Assembly: GCA_917880885.1 (NCBI GenBank)
Contig: OU862915.1
Coordinates: forward strand, 34,480,676-34,544,675
Length of the DNA stretch: 64,000 nt
Origin: Limnephilus marmoratus
Lineage: Eukaryota > Arthropoda > Insecta > Trichoptera > Limnephilidae
Direction of reading: 5' to 3'
This document shows positions 54,957 through 64,000 of the stretch, in pieces; within the stretch, counting starts at the first letter, position 1, and each line of letters opens with the position of its first letter. The notes under the pieces were generated by a model, which did not search any database, was not told where the DNA came from, and saw nothing but the letters and a program-made list of their open reading frames with translations. Position numbers and translations under genes: made by a program.

Positions 54957-55126
54957 AGTATGTTTACGAGAGATGGGAAGGCTGATAGAGATATTGAAAG
55001 AAGGGTAAATGCAGGTAACTCCATTAATGGAGGTCTGAATGCAGTTGGCGCTAATAAAAAACTGTCAAAAGAAGCGAAGTTAGCAGTCTTCAATGGAGTC
55101 CTGGTACCTAACCTACCCTGATGTAT

Positions 55127-55577
55127 TCTTCTTCTTCTTCTTTCGTATGGTGGGGGGTCAGAGGGGGACATCTAGGTCACAGGCGTTGCCCTGTGGACCT
55201 CATCAATCCCGCCGGGGAATGAATGGAGCGGGCATTCGTTGACCACATGTTCGGTGATCTGCACCGCACCGCATTCACACATCGCTGACTGTTTAAGGCC
55301 CTATCTGTGCATCATGTGAGCACAACGGCTATGGGAGCACCTTTACCTATTGATGGCAGTCTAGAGTTTGCGAGGCAATGAGAACCCAGGCTGTCTCTCA
55401 GTGGGGTCTTGAACGAGACGGGCGTTTTTGACGTTGGCCGATTGCCAGTCAAGCTTTCACCTATCTTCTTGGGTGAGAGGTGTTCGAAGGAGTCTTTCTC
55501 CTTCCGTCCAGAAGGGTTTGCGAGACTTTAAGCGGCATGCCGGGTGAGAAACGACATCATCGTGCAAGGGTATTTCG
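55127..55577 (-). mobile_element. I-group-like LINE 3' end with (GAA)n tail, nested in the RTE-like LINE
   Basis: Flanked by CTGATGTAT at 55118-55126 and 55578-55586, a 9-bp target duplication. Minus-strand sequence ends in GAAGAAGAAGAAGAA at the 55127 side. Upstream, the degraded frame shows INR...AHMMHR-stop-GLKQSAMCECGAVQ, then TEHVVNECP, a Cys/His-type C-terminal motif (CxC, H, C) seen after the RNase H region of I/Vingi-type LINEs, closing with HRATPVT stop. At least two in-frame stops (one at a TGG-like site) show decay. Confidence 0.8.
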
Positions 55578-55795
55578 CTGATGTATGGCATTGAGGCATG
55601 GAACTGGCAGAGGAAGGATAAAAACAGACTGAATGCTTTTGAAATGAGATCCCTAAGGCGTACTTGTAAAGCCATGAATGATCGTATGATAAATGTGGAG
55701 ATCCGCAAAGTATGCAAGGCTGATGTAATGAGTAAGATTAATAAAGGGACCCTCAGATGGTTTGGGAATGTAGAGCGAATGAATAAAGAAAGTAG

Positions 55796-56038
55796 TGCAA
55801 GAAGATATTCTCAGTATCGCCCGGTGTAAGACCACAATTCAGAATTGAAACTTTGCTTGAAACGGCATTAGCCGTGTTTGGTGACTAGATCTGAATAGCC
55901 GGGTACTTCCCCACCTTCCTGTTCCCTATCTCCTTCCCCTCCCCACTACCTTCAGCCTCACAACATACCCCAATTGAGGATGCCATAATCTCACTGGCTT
56001 CAGACGGGAGCAGTTGGTACTCTTGTGCGGTAATCTGA
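55796..56038 (+). repeat. S1 SINE body nested in the RTE-like LINE
   Basis: AAGATATTCTCAGTATCGCC, CGGTGTAAGACCACAATTC, AACGGCATTAGCCGTGTTTG, GTGACTAGATCTGAATAGCC, the C/T block, CTTCAGCCTCACAACATACC, CCCAATTGAGGATGCC, ACGGGAGCAGTTGG, CTTGTGCGGTAATC. 5' truncated (no head). The LINE frame is present on both sides, so the SINE arrived later. Confidence 0.85.
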
Positions 56039-56265
56039 ATGGTAGAAGAAGTCAGGGACGCCCGAGAAAGGCATGAACAAGTAAATCAGATACTTGAGTC
56101 GGGCCATGTCAAGAGTCAGAATAATAGAAGAGCATGTATGAGACGATGTATGAATGTGCACGAGGCAAGGAGTGTGTGCCAAGACCGAGTTGTTTGGCGG
56201 TCCGTCCTCTCTGCCTGCCCCTGCGGAGAAACTACGTGATGGTTAGTTAGTTAGTTTTCTTTCCC

Positions 56266-57410
56266 AGAGTGTATATTTTTTTTTAATATTTTAATGAGGA
56301 CAACTAAGATCAAAACCTGAAAAAAATTATTGAAGTATTTATCCAATATCATTTACCAGGTAAATTAAAAACAGAGTAATTACTCCTAAAAACTTTTTCA
56401 ATTTTAATTTCTCTTTAATTGTCTTTAATTATACGAAGGTTTCTATTGAGTTAGAAAAATTTAACATAGTACAATCATTAATATTATCGTCTCAATGTGG
56501 CCTCACCACACTTTGACATTAGCTTTTTAATGCAAACTATAATAATTAATAAATATGATTTTCTTCATGTAAATAAATATATTTTCCCACGCTTTTATGA
56601 ACTTTTTGAACTTATGTAATTAACGTTAAGGCTTTTTTTTAACAAACCAATCCACACGATAAAAGTACACCAAACAACAGCACATCATTCAAAGATTTCT
56701 GCTTTTGTTCCTCAGTTTCTAATTTAGTTCACTTACTACAGTAACATGATTGTGAGAAGTAAAAAAAATGCCTATATACCTACCTTTACCCGGTTAAAAG
56801 GTCACTTATTAATTGAGTTGCTAAAATAATACAGCATTTATACAATCATGAACCATAAAAAAATTTCGGGAGAGTTTGAATTTTTTAATAATCTATTTCA
56901 ATTATGAATACAACAATAAATAAAATTCTGTTAAATTTGAAAATGACACTTAATTTCAAAGCAAATTTCAGTTCATTGAATCGGAGTAATACAGAACAAC
57001 AAAGATATTCAAATGCAAAGGAGATATGCTATGGGGTCCGCGCAACTGTCGGCGGATTACGCTCTAATTAGAGTAGTTTGCATACAAAAATAATTTGTTG
57101 ATTTCGTTAATTTTTTGAAGATGTGCATTAGTATTGGTTAACAATATAGTTTGAATACGGAAAGAATTCATTTATTTAGTTTAACGTTCGTTTGGTTTAT
57201 TTGTTAATTATTCGTTCATTTAGTTTATTTGTTAATTCGTAAACAATATCGGCGACACTCGGAAGCGCAGTCCCACCTAGTAAAAACTGCAGATAGCACA
57301 TCTACTTATATTTCAATATCTTTGCAGTACACACATATAACCTAAATTAACATTATTTGATGAGGATGATAATAAATCAATTTTAAATTGATCATCCTTT
57401 CAAGCAAGCT
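56266..57410. other. AT-rich DNA without recognisable features
   Basis: No gene or repeat recognised. Direct repeats of TTCGTTTGG/TTCATTTAG with TTTATTTGTTAATT near 57186-57236 are the only local structure. Confidence 0.4.
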
Positions 57411-58125
57411 TTAAGAGGGAACCAGAGAAATGTCATTTTTAAATCAGATTTTAAACGTACCTACTGATTCTTTTCCACAAAAAATTGTAAATTGATTTCG
57501 AAAGATTGTTATTTTATCTTGTAAACGTATGTTTTAAATTTTGAGAAAAAATGTTTATTTTTAGTATAATAAGGTTATACCATAGGCCATTGGCAGATTC
57601 GTTATATTTTCAAAAAAGATTTTGTATTATACAACACCCATTTCAAATCATATTATCATGCAGTAAAATAAATCAATACATTATCTGGGAAACCATGTTT
57701 CAGAATTTTAATTTTAGTTTAAATAAAATTATTTAAAAATATATACTAACCTTCATGTCTTTTTTGACAAAAATTGGTCCGTTTGTGTATGTATTTACGC
57801 ACGTACAAACTAATATATTTGAGATTATTTTATATTCTTATTTATTTTAGACATTATTAAAAAATGATGAATACTTATGATCAAACAATAATTAACAAAA
57901 ATTACATAATTTTAAAAGTTTTATCTTCACGCTTTTCAGCAATTTTGGAAGTAGGTATAAATTAAAACAAATTTGGAATGAAATAAAATTGATATTGAGT
58001 TATAATTTTAAAAAGCTGGTACGGAGAACAATTAATCTTTCTCATTGGAACCGCCCTGTACGATCGTAAGAACAGCTTTCGACGAAATGTGGATTTTAGG
58101 CCGCTGGCTGGTTAAATGCTCTTAA
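57411..58125 (-). mobile_element. TTAA-flanked element T1, copy D
   Basis: Reverse orientation; TTAA at 57411-57414 and 58122-58125. Begins GAGGGAACCAGAGAAATGTC and ends CTGGCTGGTTAAATGCTC. It retains the ACCGCCCTGTACGATCGTAAG segment found in copies A and C but shortened in copy B. Confidence 0.85.
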
Positions 58126-58250
58126 AGTGAAATTTTCGAGTTATTTTTAATTCAAACCGGTTTACACTACCAAAAACGTGCTTTGAACTAATTGAAGCTG
58201 TTTGCATAGTTTCGATTGAGTACAATAAAAATACAACTTTCTGAAAAATA
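58126..58250. other. Short spacer
   Basis: AT-rich, nothing recognised. Confidence 0.35.
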
Positions 58251-58254
58251 CCAC

Positions 58255-58350
58255 TACATTCTGCCTTCCACAATATATCCCAATTGGGGATGCCATAGTC
58301 TTACTGCCTCCAGACGGGAGCAGTTGGGACTATTGTGCGGTATTCATATT
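58255..58350 (+). repeat. S1 SINE 3' end fragment
   Basis: CACAATATATCCCAATTGGG, GATGCCATAGTCTTACTGCC, AGACGGGAGCAGTTGGGAC, ATTGTGCGGTATTC, then A-rich sequence. Confidence 0.8.
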
Positions 58351-58739
58351 AAAAATATAAAAACCACCTTTGCTTTACATGATACATATCTAGACTCCAT
58401 TTGTCAAGCATTTTTTATCCCTATTACCTATATTTGTGGTTTGTAACATCCACAGGATATACGTGTTTTTGGCTTGAATATTCCTCTCCGGTATATTTAT
58501 GAAATGATATGTTTTATTTCTAATATATTCTGATAACGAGAAGTGACATGGGTAGAAACAAGGCCACGTTTGATACAGATTATACAACTACCCTCATTAG
58601 CGATATAATTATGCTAGTGTACAATGAACAAAGAAATATCTTATTTGACTATATTAAAATTTCTGAATATGACTGAAATATATTCATTTTGATTATTTGC
58701 TTTGCAGAGAGTTTTTAGAAATCAGATCTAGACACTAAT
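58351..58739. other. Unannotated AT-rich DNA
   Basis: No gene recognised. Confidence 0.4.
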
Positions 58740-58990
58740 TTTCCTCGAATTTTGAACGTCAAGGGTGCAAAATTTCATCAGTTGTACGTTTAGAGGTGGT
58801 AAAATCGGGGTGGGAGCGGTATTTCGAAATATAAGGTCTTCAGTAACCTTCCTCCTGTTTTAAAGATTATTGCAAAATTTCATCAATCTCGGAAAACTTC
58901 GATTAGAAGAGAATAAATCCCTCAACACACACCGAAAAACCATTCTATATTATGTATATAAATATAAGATGTTTGTAATGATGTTTGAGA
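58740..58990 (+). repeat. R7-like repeat, internal part
   Basis: GTCAAGGGTGCAAAATTTCATC and, about 80 bp further, ATTGCAAAATTTCATCAATC resemble the R7 segment near 23508-23530 (GTCAATTGTGCAAAATTTCATC), followed by a comparable AAACTTCGATTAGAAG end and CTCAACACACACCG. Confidence 0.45.
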
Positions 58991-59039
58991 ATCATTAATT
59001 ATTACCTATTTTTTCCCAATACGCGACGTTCCACAAACA

Positions 59040-60076
59040 TCGCCAAAGTTTTCTTAATATATCCCAATGCTTCATAAACATCTCCCAATATTACTTTTTG
59101 TTATCATTGCGCCACGGTTCATGATTATAAATATATATTTTTCACGATATATTCGTTTTTATAATTACATTCATCACAACGTTTCAGTTTCACTACGACT
59201 CGATTCTTTGTCATTACATTTCTTTGTCATTTTCTCAAATAATGTAAGAAATATTTAATTGTAATCTCAATATGATATGATTAGAGATTTTCACGATCAA
59301 AAGAATTATTGTTTGTTATTTTTGGGTTATTATGTTGTGTTGTTCTTATGTTATTATGTTATTATGTTACCTTCTTCTTTAGTCAGCGTTTCGGATAGCA
59401 TTACTGAATCGGTTATCGTCAAGAAATCTTATTATCACCGCGCCACATTTTCTTATAAAGAAGTAAAATCACATTTCCACTATGTAACGTAACGTTATCA
59501 ACATGTAACCTTTCATTATCACCGCTTTACATCTCATTACTACTTAGTAACGTACCATTATCATCACGTTACATCTCATTACCACTAAGTAACGTTTCAT
59601 TATCATCACGTTACATCTCATTACCATTAAGTAACGTTTCATTATCATCACGTGTCAACTTATTACCACCAACTGACCATTTACCACTATGAAACGTAAT
59701 GTTATCATCACGTAATGTTTCATTATCATCACGTGACAATACGTTATCATCACGTAATGTTTCAATGTCATCACGTTACATTTCATTACCACTAAGTGAA
59801 GTTTCGTTATCACTACGTCTCTTTATCATTTTATTTCAACCTCATATTATTACCAAGTAACGTTTCATTATCATCACGTAACGTGATATTATCACCAATT
59901 AACGTTTCATTATTATCACATAACATTATAACCAGGAATCGTTTAATTATCATCACGTAACATCTCATCTTCACCGCATTTAACGTTCATCACGTAACAC
60001 CTCAATATCACCAAGAAACATTTCAATTTCACAACGCCACGTTTCACTATCATTATGAAACGTTTCATTATCAAAA
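59040..60076 (+). repeat. Degenerate minisatellite rich in ATCATCACGTAACGTTTC
   Basis: From about 59460 to 60076 an imperfect unit of roughly 20-24 bp recurs, built from TTTCATTATCATCACGT and AACGTTTCATTACC variants, with ACGT or CACGT in almost every unit. Weaker versions extend back to about 59040. It is AT-rich and non-coding, and ends just before the 60098 frame. Confidence 0.75.
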
Positions 60077-60097
60077 TTTTATGTTTTTTCTTTAATT

Positions 60098-60544
60098 TTG
60101 CCAAACAATTCTTTGATCACACTCAATTTAAATAATATCAAACGAAAGAGAGAGAATTACAAAAAACCTGAAATCTACAAGTATCTCAGCCCTTATTCCA
60201 TTAAACACTTAAACGTATTAGATCGAAATGTTGGAAATGGTAAGGCTCCGTTTCCGAATGATTTTCCAGGTTTATCCGGGATTACGGAAACAGCCGAAAT
60301 GCTCCGAAGTTTCTTGAGGATTCACGAAATAGTTGGCCGAACGATTTTCCATCGGGAAACCGGCGATTACGTTAAATTCCGGACTGGATTGGAAAATAAA
60401 CTGGAGAGGTGTGAGCCAAATCGGGTTTCGGAAAATAACGTATGTTTTTTGTGGCGTGCTGTCGATGGTGCAATTTTTATAATGTATTTATTACAGAGTT
60501 GTGTAGTTGCCGGAATTGAAATCTGTTCCGTGGAATTAAGTTAG
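60098..60544 (+). CDS. Unidentified 148-codon frame, possibly exonic
   Basis: The frame is open from a TTG at 60098 (no upstream ATG in frame that I trust) to a TAA/TAG pair at 60539-60545. The first 50 residues are Asn/Lys/Tyr rich; the second part is of mixed composition (NDFPGLSGITETAEMLRSFL, RIHEIVGRTIFHRETGDYVK, RCEPNRVSENNVCFLWRAVD, hydrophobic AIFIMYLLQSCVVAGIEI). A donor-like ATGGTAAGG lies at 60238-60246 and an acceptor-like TTTATTACAG at 60486-60495; AATAAA follows at 60560. I recognise no family. It could be a real small gene, an exon pair or chance. Confidence 0.3.
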   Translation: MPNNSLITLNLNNIKRKRENYKKPEIYKYLSPYSIKHLNVLDRNVGNGKAPFPNDFPGLSGITETAEMLRSFLRIHEIVGRTIFHRETGDYVKFRTGLENKLERCEPNRVSENNVCFLWRAVDGAIFIMYLLQSCVVAGIEICSVELS

Positions 60545-60703
60545 CCAATACCGTGCTCAAATAAAGATTTCAACACTTTGCGGAGTTTATTTTTTAATAC
60601 TGAACACATGGTAGAACTCCAACGGATTATTGAAGTGGATATAATAAAACCAATTTTATAGTTGACTCAATGAATACTTTTTGGGTCTAGATAAATTCAA
60701 AGA
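60545..60703. other. Short spacer
   Basis: Contains AATAAA at about 60560; nothing else recognised. Confidence 0.4.
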
Positions 60704-61112
60704 ATTGCAGTTTTTCGAATTGATTTGTTCGAAATGCAATTTTTCGAACTTCAATTTTTCGAAAACATATTTTTCGAACATCAATTAACGGAAACACAAG
60801 TTTTTCGAATTGATGTAAGTATGTATGCAGTACGTACACGTACAAGAGTATTTTATTACAGGATGGACAATATCAACTAATAATAATAAATTTGGACAAC
60901 TTATATAGCGCTGTTTTTGCGAAAAATCGCCTCAAGAGCGAACCTAACCTAACCTAACAGTATCTGGTTAGTCATAAGCAAGTGAAATATGTATTTTAGA
61001 AGTTGATTAGCAAATTCGGAAAATATATCTTTCGGCCATTTGCTATTCGAAAAATTAGTCTTTCGAAAAACTGAAATTCGAACAATTGCTTTCGAAAAAT
61101 TGAATTCGAAAA
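60704..61112. repeat. Foldback cluster of TTTTTCGAA words
   Basis: The left cluster (60708-60810) has at least six TTCGAA-type words, mostly in the form CAATTTTTCGAA or AGTTTTTCGAAT. The right cluster (61015-61108) has the inverse form (ATTCGAAAAATTAG, CTTTCGAAAAACTG, CTTTCGAAAAATTG). The spacer holds CCTAACCTAACCTAAC (60942-60957) and TATAGCGCTGTTTTTGCG (60904). Possible inverted-repeat element; no coding. Confidence 0.7.
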
Positions 61113-61169
61113 TCATGTATGCTTCCAAACTTTTGGAAATGTTTTGACAATCTTTTCTTTAAGCGATTT

Positions 61170-61412
61170 ACATCTCAGGTGGTGAAAAATCACAATTATT
61201 CAGAATCGAAACGTCCCTTAGTATGACTTTAGACCAGATCGGAAGAAGAAAGACTTCCCCACCTTCCTCTTCCTCACCTCTTGCTCTTCCTCATCTCTTC
61301 CGGTCTCACAAAATTCCCCAATTGGAGATCTTACAATACTACATACTACGAAGGTAATACACTGGCTTCGAACAGTCTCGAACAGTTGGAACTCTTGTCA
61401 GGTACGTACATA
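61170..61412 (+). repeat. S1 SINE body (degraded)
   Basis: CAGGTGGTGAAAAATCACAAT, ATTCAGAATCGAAACGTCCC, ACTTTAGACCAGATCGG, CTTCCCCACCTTCCTCTTCC, TCCGGTCTCACAAAATTCC, CCCAATTGGAGAT, GAACAGTTGGAACTCTTGTC. Confidence 0.75.
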
Positions 61413-61862
61413 AAAATAAAGTTTTAAAAGTTGGAGAAATACTACTCCTATAATGACAAAACAAATTTATGGTACCTATTCTATAGTTACTCTCTTCATT
61501 GCAAAGGTTTAGTTTACAATTAAAAGAGTATTTTAGCAATGTTGACCGGTTAGTGGGTGAGTTTGCATCGCGTTTGGATCCCATTCACGTCAGAGTTCAG
61601 TTTCTCGGATAGCTAAGTGTTCCATTACGATATTAGCAATATTTTATGCTCACTGTGTTGGAAAAAGGAGGATTTCAATATTGTCAAGTTATTCTTAACC
61701 TCGAAATTTTTATCTATCTTTAAAAGTACCTACATAAAAAAATAAGGGAACAACATTTATTTTGTCATCAGTATTGGCAATAAAAATAGGGAATTGTATA
61801 CATATAATACTGTGTACAAATAATACATTTTTAATGATTTCATTGGCGAAATTTATCATTTT
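61413..61862. other. Unannotated AT-rich DNA
   Basis: No gene recognised; frame 61339-61584 (-) partly covers the SINE. Confidence 0.4.
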
Positions 61863-61865
61863 CAT

Positions 61866-62620
61866 ACCGCCGCGGGGACCATTTACATAACCAACACCCC
61901 TGCCACAGATCACTCCAAGTGGTTCGCTACGTTGGGTGCCGGGGTGCGTATTTACAAAACCTATACCGATTCAGTCGCGGTAATGACAATTTACATTTAA
62001 ATATACCTCTTTATTGGTTATTTTTTATCATATTGCAAAAACAAAAATTGTTCTAAAATCTAGATAAAATAATCTTTCTGATGTGTATATTAGAAATTAA
62101 TAATTTTATTTCTAAATATTTAAATATTAATATTATTCCCATATATTGTAAATACACCTCTATATTGATAATTTTTTAGCACTTTGCAGTAACAAAAATT
62201 GTTATAAAATCTAGATAAAATAATCTTTCCAACGTGTATATTAGAAATTAATAATTTTATTTCTAAATATTTAATTTTTGATATTGAAAATTTAAAGCGA
62301 CTGAAACGCGGTAGGGATTGTAAATACGCTGCCGGGGTACATGGGGTGAGATTTGTCTAGGCCTTGGCGGCGGACACGTATGCCCACCGACTGCGTGGTG
62401 GACCTAACCGGGAGTGACTGGTTGAGGGAGACCCAACCCAGACTTCTCCAGTCGAATCCGTTCGAAACATCGCTTTGCACCGCAGTGGGACAGTGGATCT
62501 TTTTTCTTTCCAGAGTTTCCTCTCCTTCCTCTCCCCAAGAAAACTTTCCACACAGCATCTACAACGATGACATGGGTTCTGAGTTTTTTTTTCTCAGGGC
62601 GTCTTGTGTGTTAATTTAAA
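61866..62620 (+). repeat. R1 interspersed repeat, copy 15, split by a 384-bp element
   Basis: 5' part: ACCGCCGCGGGGACCATTTA, CAACACCCCTGCCACAG, CACTCCAAGTGGTTCGCTAC, GTTGGGTGCCGGGGT. After the insertion: GTACATGGGGTGAGATTTG, TCTAGGCCTTGGCGGCGGAC, GACTGGTTGAGGGAGACC, CGCTTTGCACCGCAGTGGGA, a shortened C/T part, CTTTCCACACAGCATC, the hairpin remnant TTTTTCTCAGGGCG, TTGTGTG and AAAAAAC. Confidence 0.85.
61946..62329. mobile_element. Mutator-like non-autonomous element M1 inside R1
   Basis: Flanked by TGCCGGGGT on both sides (61937-61945 and 62330-62338), a perfect 9-bp target duplication. The termini are inverted repeats of about 35 bp: left GCGTATTTACAAAACCTA, right read inward GCGTATTTACAATCCCTA, both continuing with CAGTCGC. 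The interior is a tandem duplication with 151-bp offset (each unit has ACAAAAATTGTT and AAATCTAGATAAAATAATC). A 9-bp duplication points to the Mutator superfamily; no transposase is present. Confidence 0.85.
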
Positions 62621-63069
62621 AAAACTTTATACCTTCGTTACACCTAACATAATATTATGGATACTTTGAGATCAGATTCGGAAAGCACCATTAAGCTCTC
62701 ATTATTATTATAACAGGGACGATACAAACCTGTTTACGAGCCTAATTCGAATAATTACTGTTAAATAGAGAACTTCCATCGCATTACTTTAATGAATCGA
62801 ATTCAAATGGATGTTCGCTTTATTCCTGAATAGAGCCTGGAATGAGATTTACCGGGTTCGTGGAATTAAGTCAATCACATTGAAATAATTTCGTTAACAA
62901 CCTGTCAATACGGCTTTCCGTTGTCATTATCAGACCTTAAAGTTATTAATAAAATAAGAATTCGGTGAGTTTGTAAAACTGTTTGAGGAATGAGGCTTTT
63001 GAGTCAGAAATATATGTTGTAGATGTGTTGGAACCGTTTCTGTTTTGGTTATAATGTTGTATTATACTT
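62621..63069. other. Unannotated AT-rich DNA
   Basis: No gene recognised. Confidence 0.4.
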
Positions 63070-63464
63070 AAGGGAACATACCCATACTACGTGACCCACT
63101 TTTAGCATTTTTTAACCCCCCCTCCCCCTTCGGTGACCACGTGTAGTATATTCCAAGACCCCCCCTCCTCCCTACAGTTTTCACATAGTAATTCATAAAT
63201 ATGGTTTTGAATCATTCTTGCTAACAAAAAGTTAAAAAAATAATATTTGGCTTATATTTTATATTTAGACAAGGAATCCTTTTGAAGAATTTAAAAAGCG
63301 CCAAACACTGCGCGCCATATTTGAATGTAGCTCGAAAAAACGCGAGATTTCTAGATTGACTACGTGATAAAAACCTAAGCCCCCCCCCCCATTGTGAACA
63401 AGCAGTGGTATTTTGAAGATCCCCCCCCCCATGAACGGGTCATGTAATATGGGTACGTTCCCTA
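63070..63464. mobile_element. Inverted-repeat element M5 (about 395 bp)
   Basis: Left end AGGGAACATACCCATACTAC then GTGACCC; right end read inward AGGGAACGTACCCATATTAC then ATGACCC; 24 of 27 positions match. C-rich runs follow each arm inward (63115-63126 and 63421-63430 on the plus strand, with another at 63380-63389). No target duplication could be fixed. The minus-strand frame 63265-63486 is composition-driven. Confidence 0.8.
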
Positions 63465-64000
63465 ACTTGCTCACAAGAAAAAACAATTAAAAACTGAGCT
63501 TAGAGTTGACATTGGTATCTAAAAACGTTACAAAATCAAAAAAGCGACGAAGGAGCAAAATCTTTCCGAATACATATATAAAAAAACCATATAAACATAA
63601 ACAATAACTCTTCTTTAATTAGATGATTGTTTTATACGGTAAAAGTATTGAACCTCGTAAACAATACGTTTTTTAATACTGTGCGCGATTTACGAAATCC
63701 ATTTTTTGAAACCCATTGGATACGCGCCATAAAATATATTTAAATACATTTTGGCATTAGTCTCATTTAAATTAATAATTTATGCTATGGGACCATGGGG
63801 GCGCCATCTATGGTGGTTGTATTATATTAAATTTACCTATGTGACATTGAAATTCAGTGAAAAAATTCAGTGAAATTCAATCTCATTGGGCAGATGAGAA
63901 TAAACTTTTCTTTAATGTAAAAAAATGTGTCACCATGACCTATACGCGTTCCAAAAACCCGATTAAATTTGATTATAAATTAAATAATGAAATATTGTCA
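63465..64000. other. Unannotated AT-rich DNA
   Basis: No gene recognised up to the window end. Confidence 0.4.

Larger units (their letters stand above)
54957..56265 (+). pseudogene. RTE-like LINE ORF fragment split by two later insertions
   Basis: Three pieces read on the plus strand. 54957-55126: FTRDGKADRDIERRVN, ANKKLSKEAKLAVFNGVLVP. 55578-55795: LMYGIEAWNWQRKDKNRLNA, FEMRSLRRTC, LRWFGNVERMNKES. 56039-56240: HEQVNQILESGHVKSQNNRR, RRCMNVHEARSVCQDRVVWR and CPCGETT stop. These are the consecutive C-terminal parts of endonuclease-reverse-transcriptase proteins of RTE-like elements. The gaps are filled by a LINE tail (55127-55577) and an S1 SINE (about 55796-56038). ACCTAACCTACC before the first gap adds a 4-bp frame-breaking duplication. 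The catalytic core is absent. Confidence 0.85.

Noticed and set aside
60942..60957. Telomeric TTAGG array
   Set aside because: Only three units (CCTAA), as also at 52636-52742 and 15302. This is too short for a telomere or subtelomere.

Overview
This window looks like nuclear DNA from an arthropod, most likely an insect. It is AT-rich with no operons, and long AT-rich stretches separate many fragments of eukaryotic transposable elements: non-LTR retrotransposons with FADD-type reverse transcriptase, a Tc1/mariner transposase, hAT-like and TTAA-flanked non-autonomous DNA elements, and tRNA-derived SINEs. Short runs of the insect-type CCTAA/TTAGG motif also occur. I cannot name the order or species. 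I found no intact host protein-coding gene, rRNA or functional tRNA. The only gene-like open segments that are not clearly transposon-derived are an unidentified 148-codon frame (60098-60544) and a GC-rich segment (14533-14749).

Two interspersed families dominate. R1 (about 0.65 kb when complete) appears about 15 times on both strands. It begins with a GC-rich block, has a pyrimidine-rich middle, and ends in a nested palindrome followed by an A-rich tail. Its tail resembles the 3' end of a LINE fragment in the same window. S1 (about 0.39 kb) is a tRNA-derived SINE with A and B boxes in its most complete copy (51512-51905); at least nine further copies or pieces are present. R1 and S1 copies are repeatedly split by other elements with target-site duplications, giving a relative insertion chronology.

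Layout: 1-5 kb, R1 copy and pyrimidine-rich repeat. 5.5-6.8 kb, broken mariner element with inverted repeats and TA flanks. 7-12 kb, R1 and S1 copies, a hAT insertion and a LINE tail. 12.9-13.4 kb, minisatellite of about 63 bp. 13.8-14.5, 25.1-25.8, 30.5-31.2 and 57.4-58.1 kb, four copies of one TTAA-flanked element of about 715 bp. 20-24.7 kb, R1, S1 with a nested palindromic element, a jockey-like LINE and an arthropod dispersed repeat. 26.6-29.2 kb, the best preserved LINE, with one frameshift and one nonsense codon. 31.9-37.2 kb, a non-coding block with inverted LTR-like termini and a primer-binding-site-like motif. 40-48 kb, R1 cluster with nested elements, a hAT-like element and a 1-kb 7-bp satellite with mirror-ordered variants. 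50-56.3 kb, LINE tails, SINEs and an RTE-like LINE split by two later insertions. 59-62.6 kb, a degenerate minisatellite, the unidentified frame, a TTCGAA foldback and an R1 copy split by an element with 9-bp duplications. 63.1-63.5 kb, another inverted-repeat element.

Functionally this is a transposon graveyard. Its value lies in the nested-insertion record, the likely LINE-SINE dependency, and several structured non-coding elements. All family assignments come from reading motifs by eye and no database search was possible.
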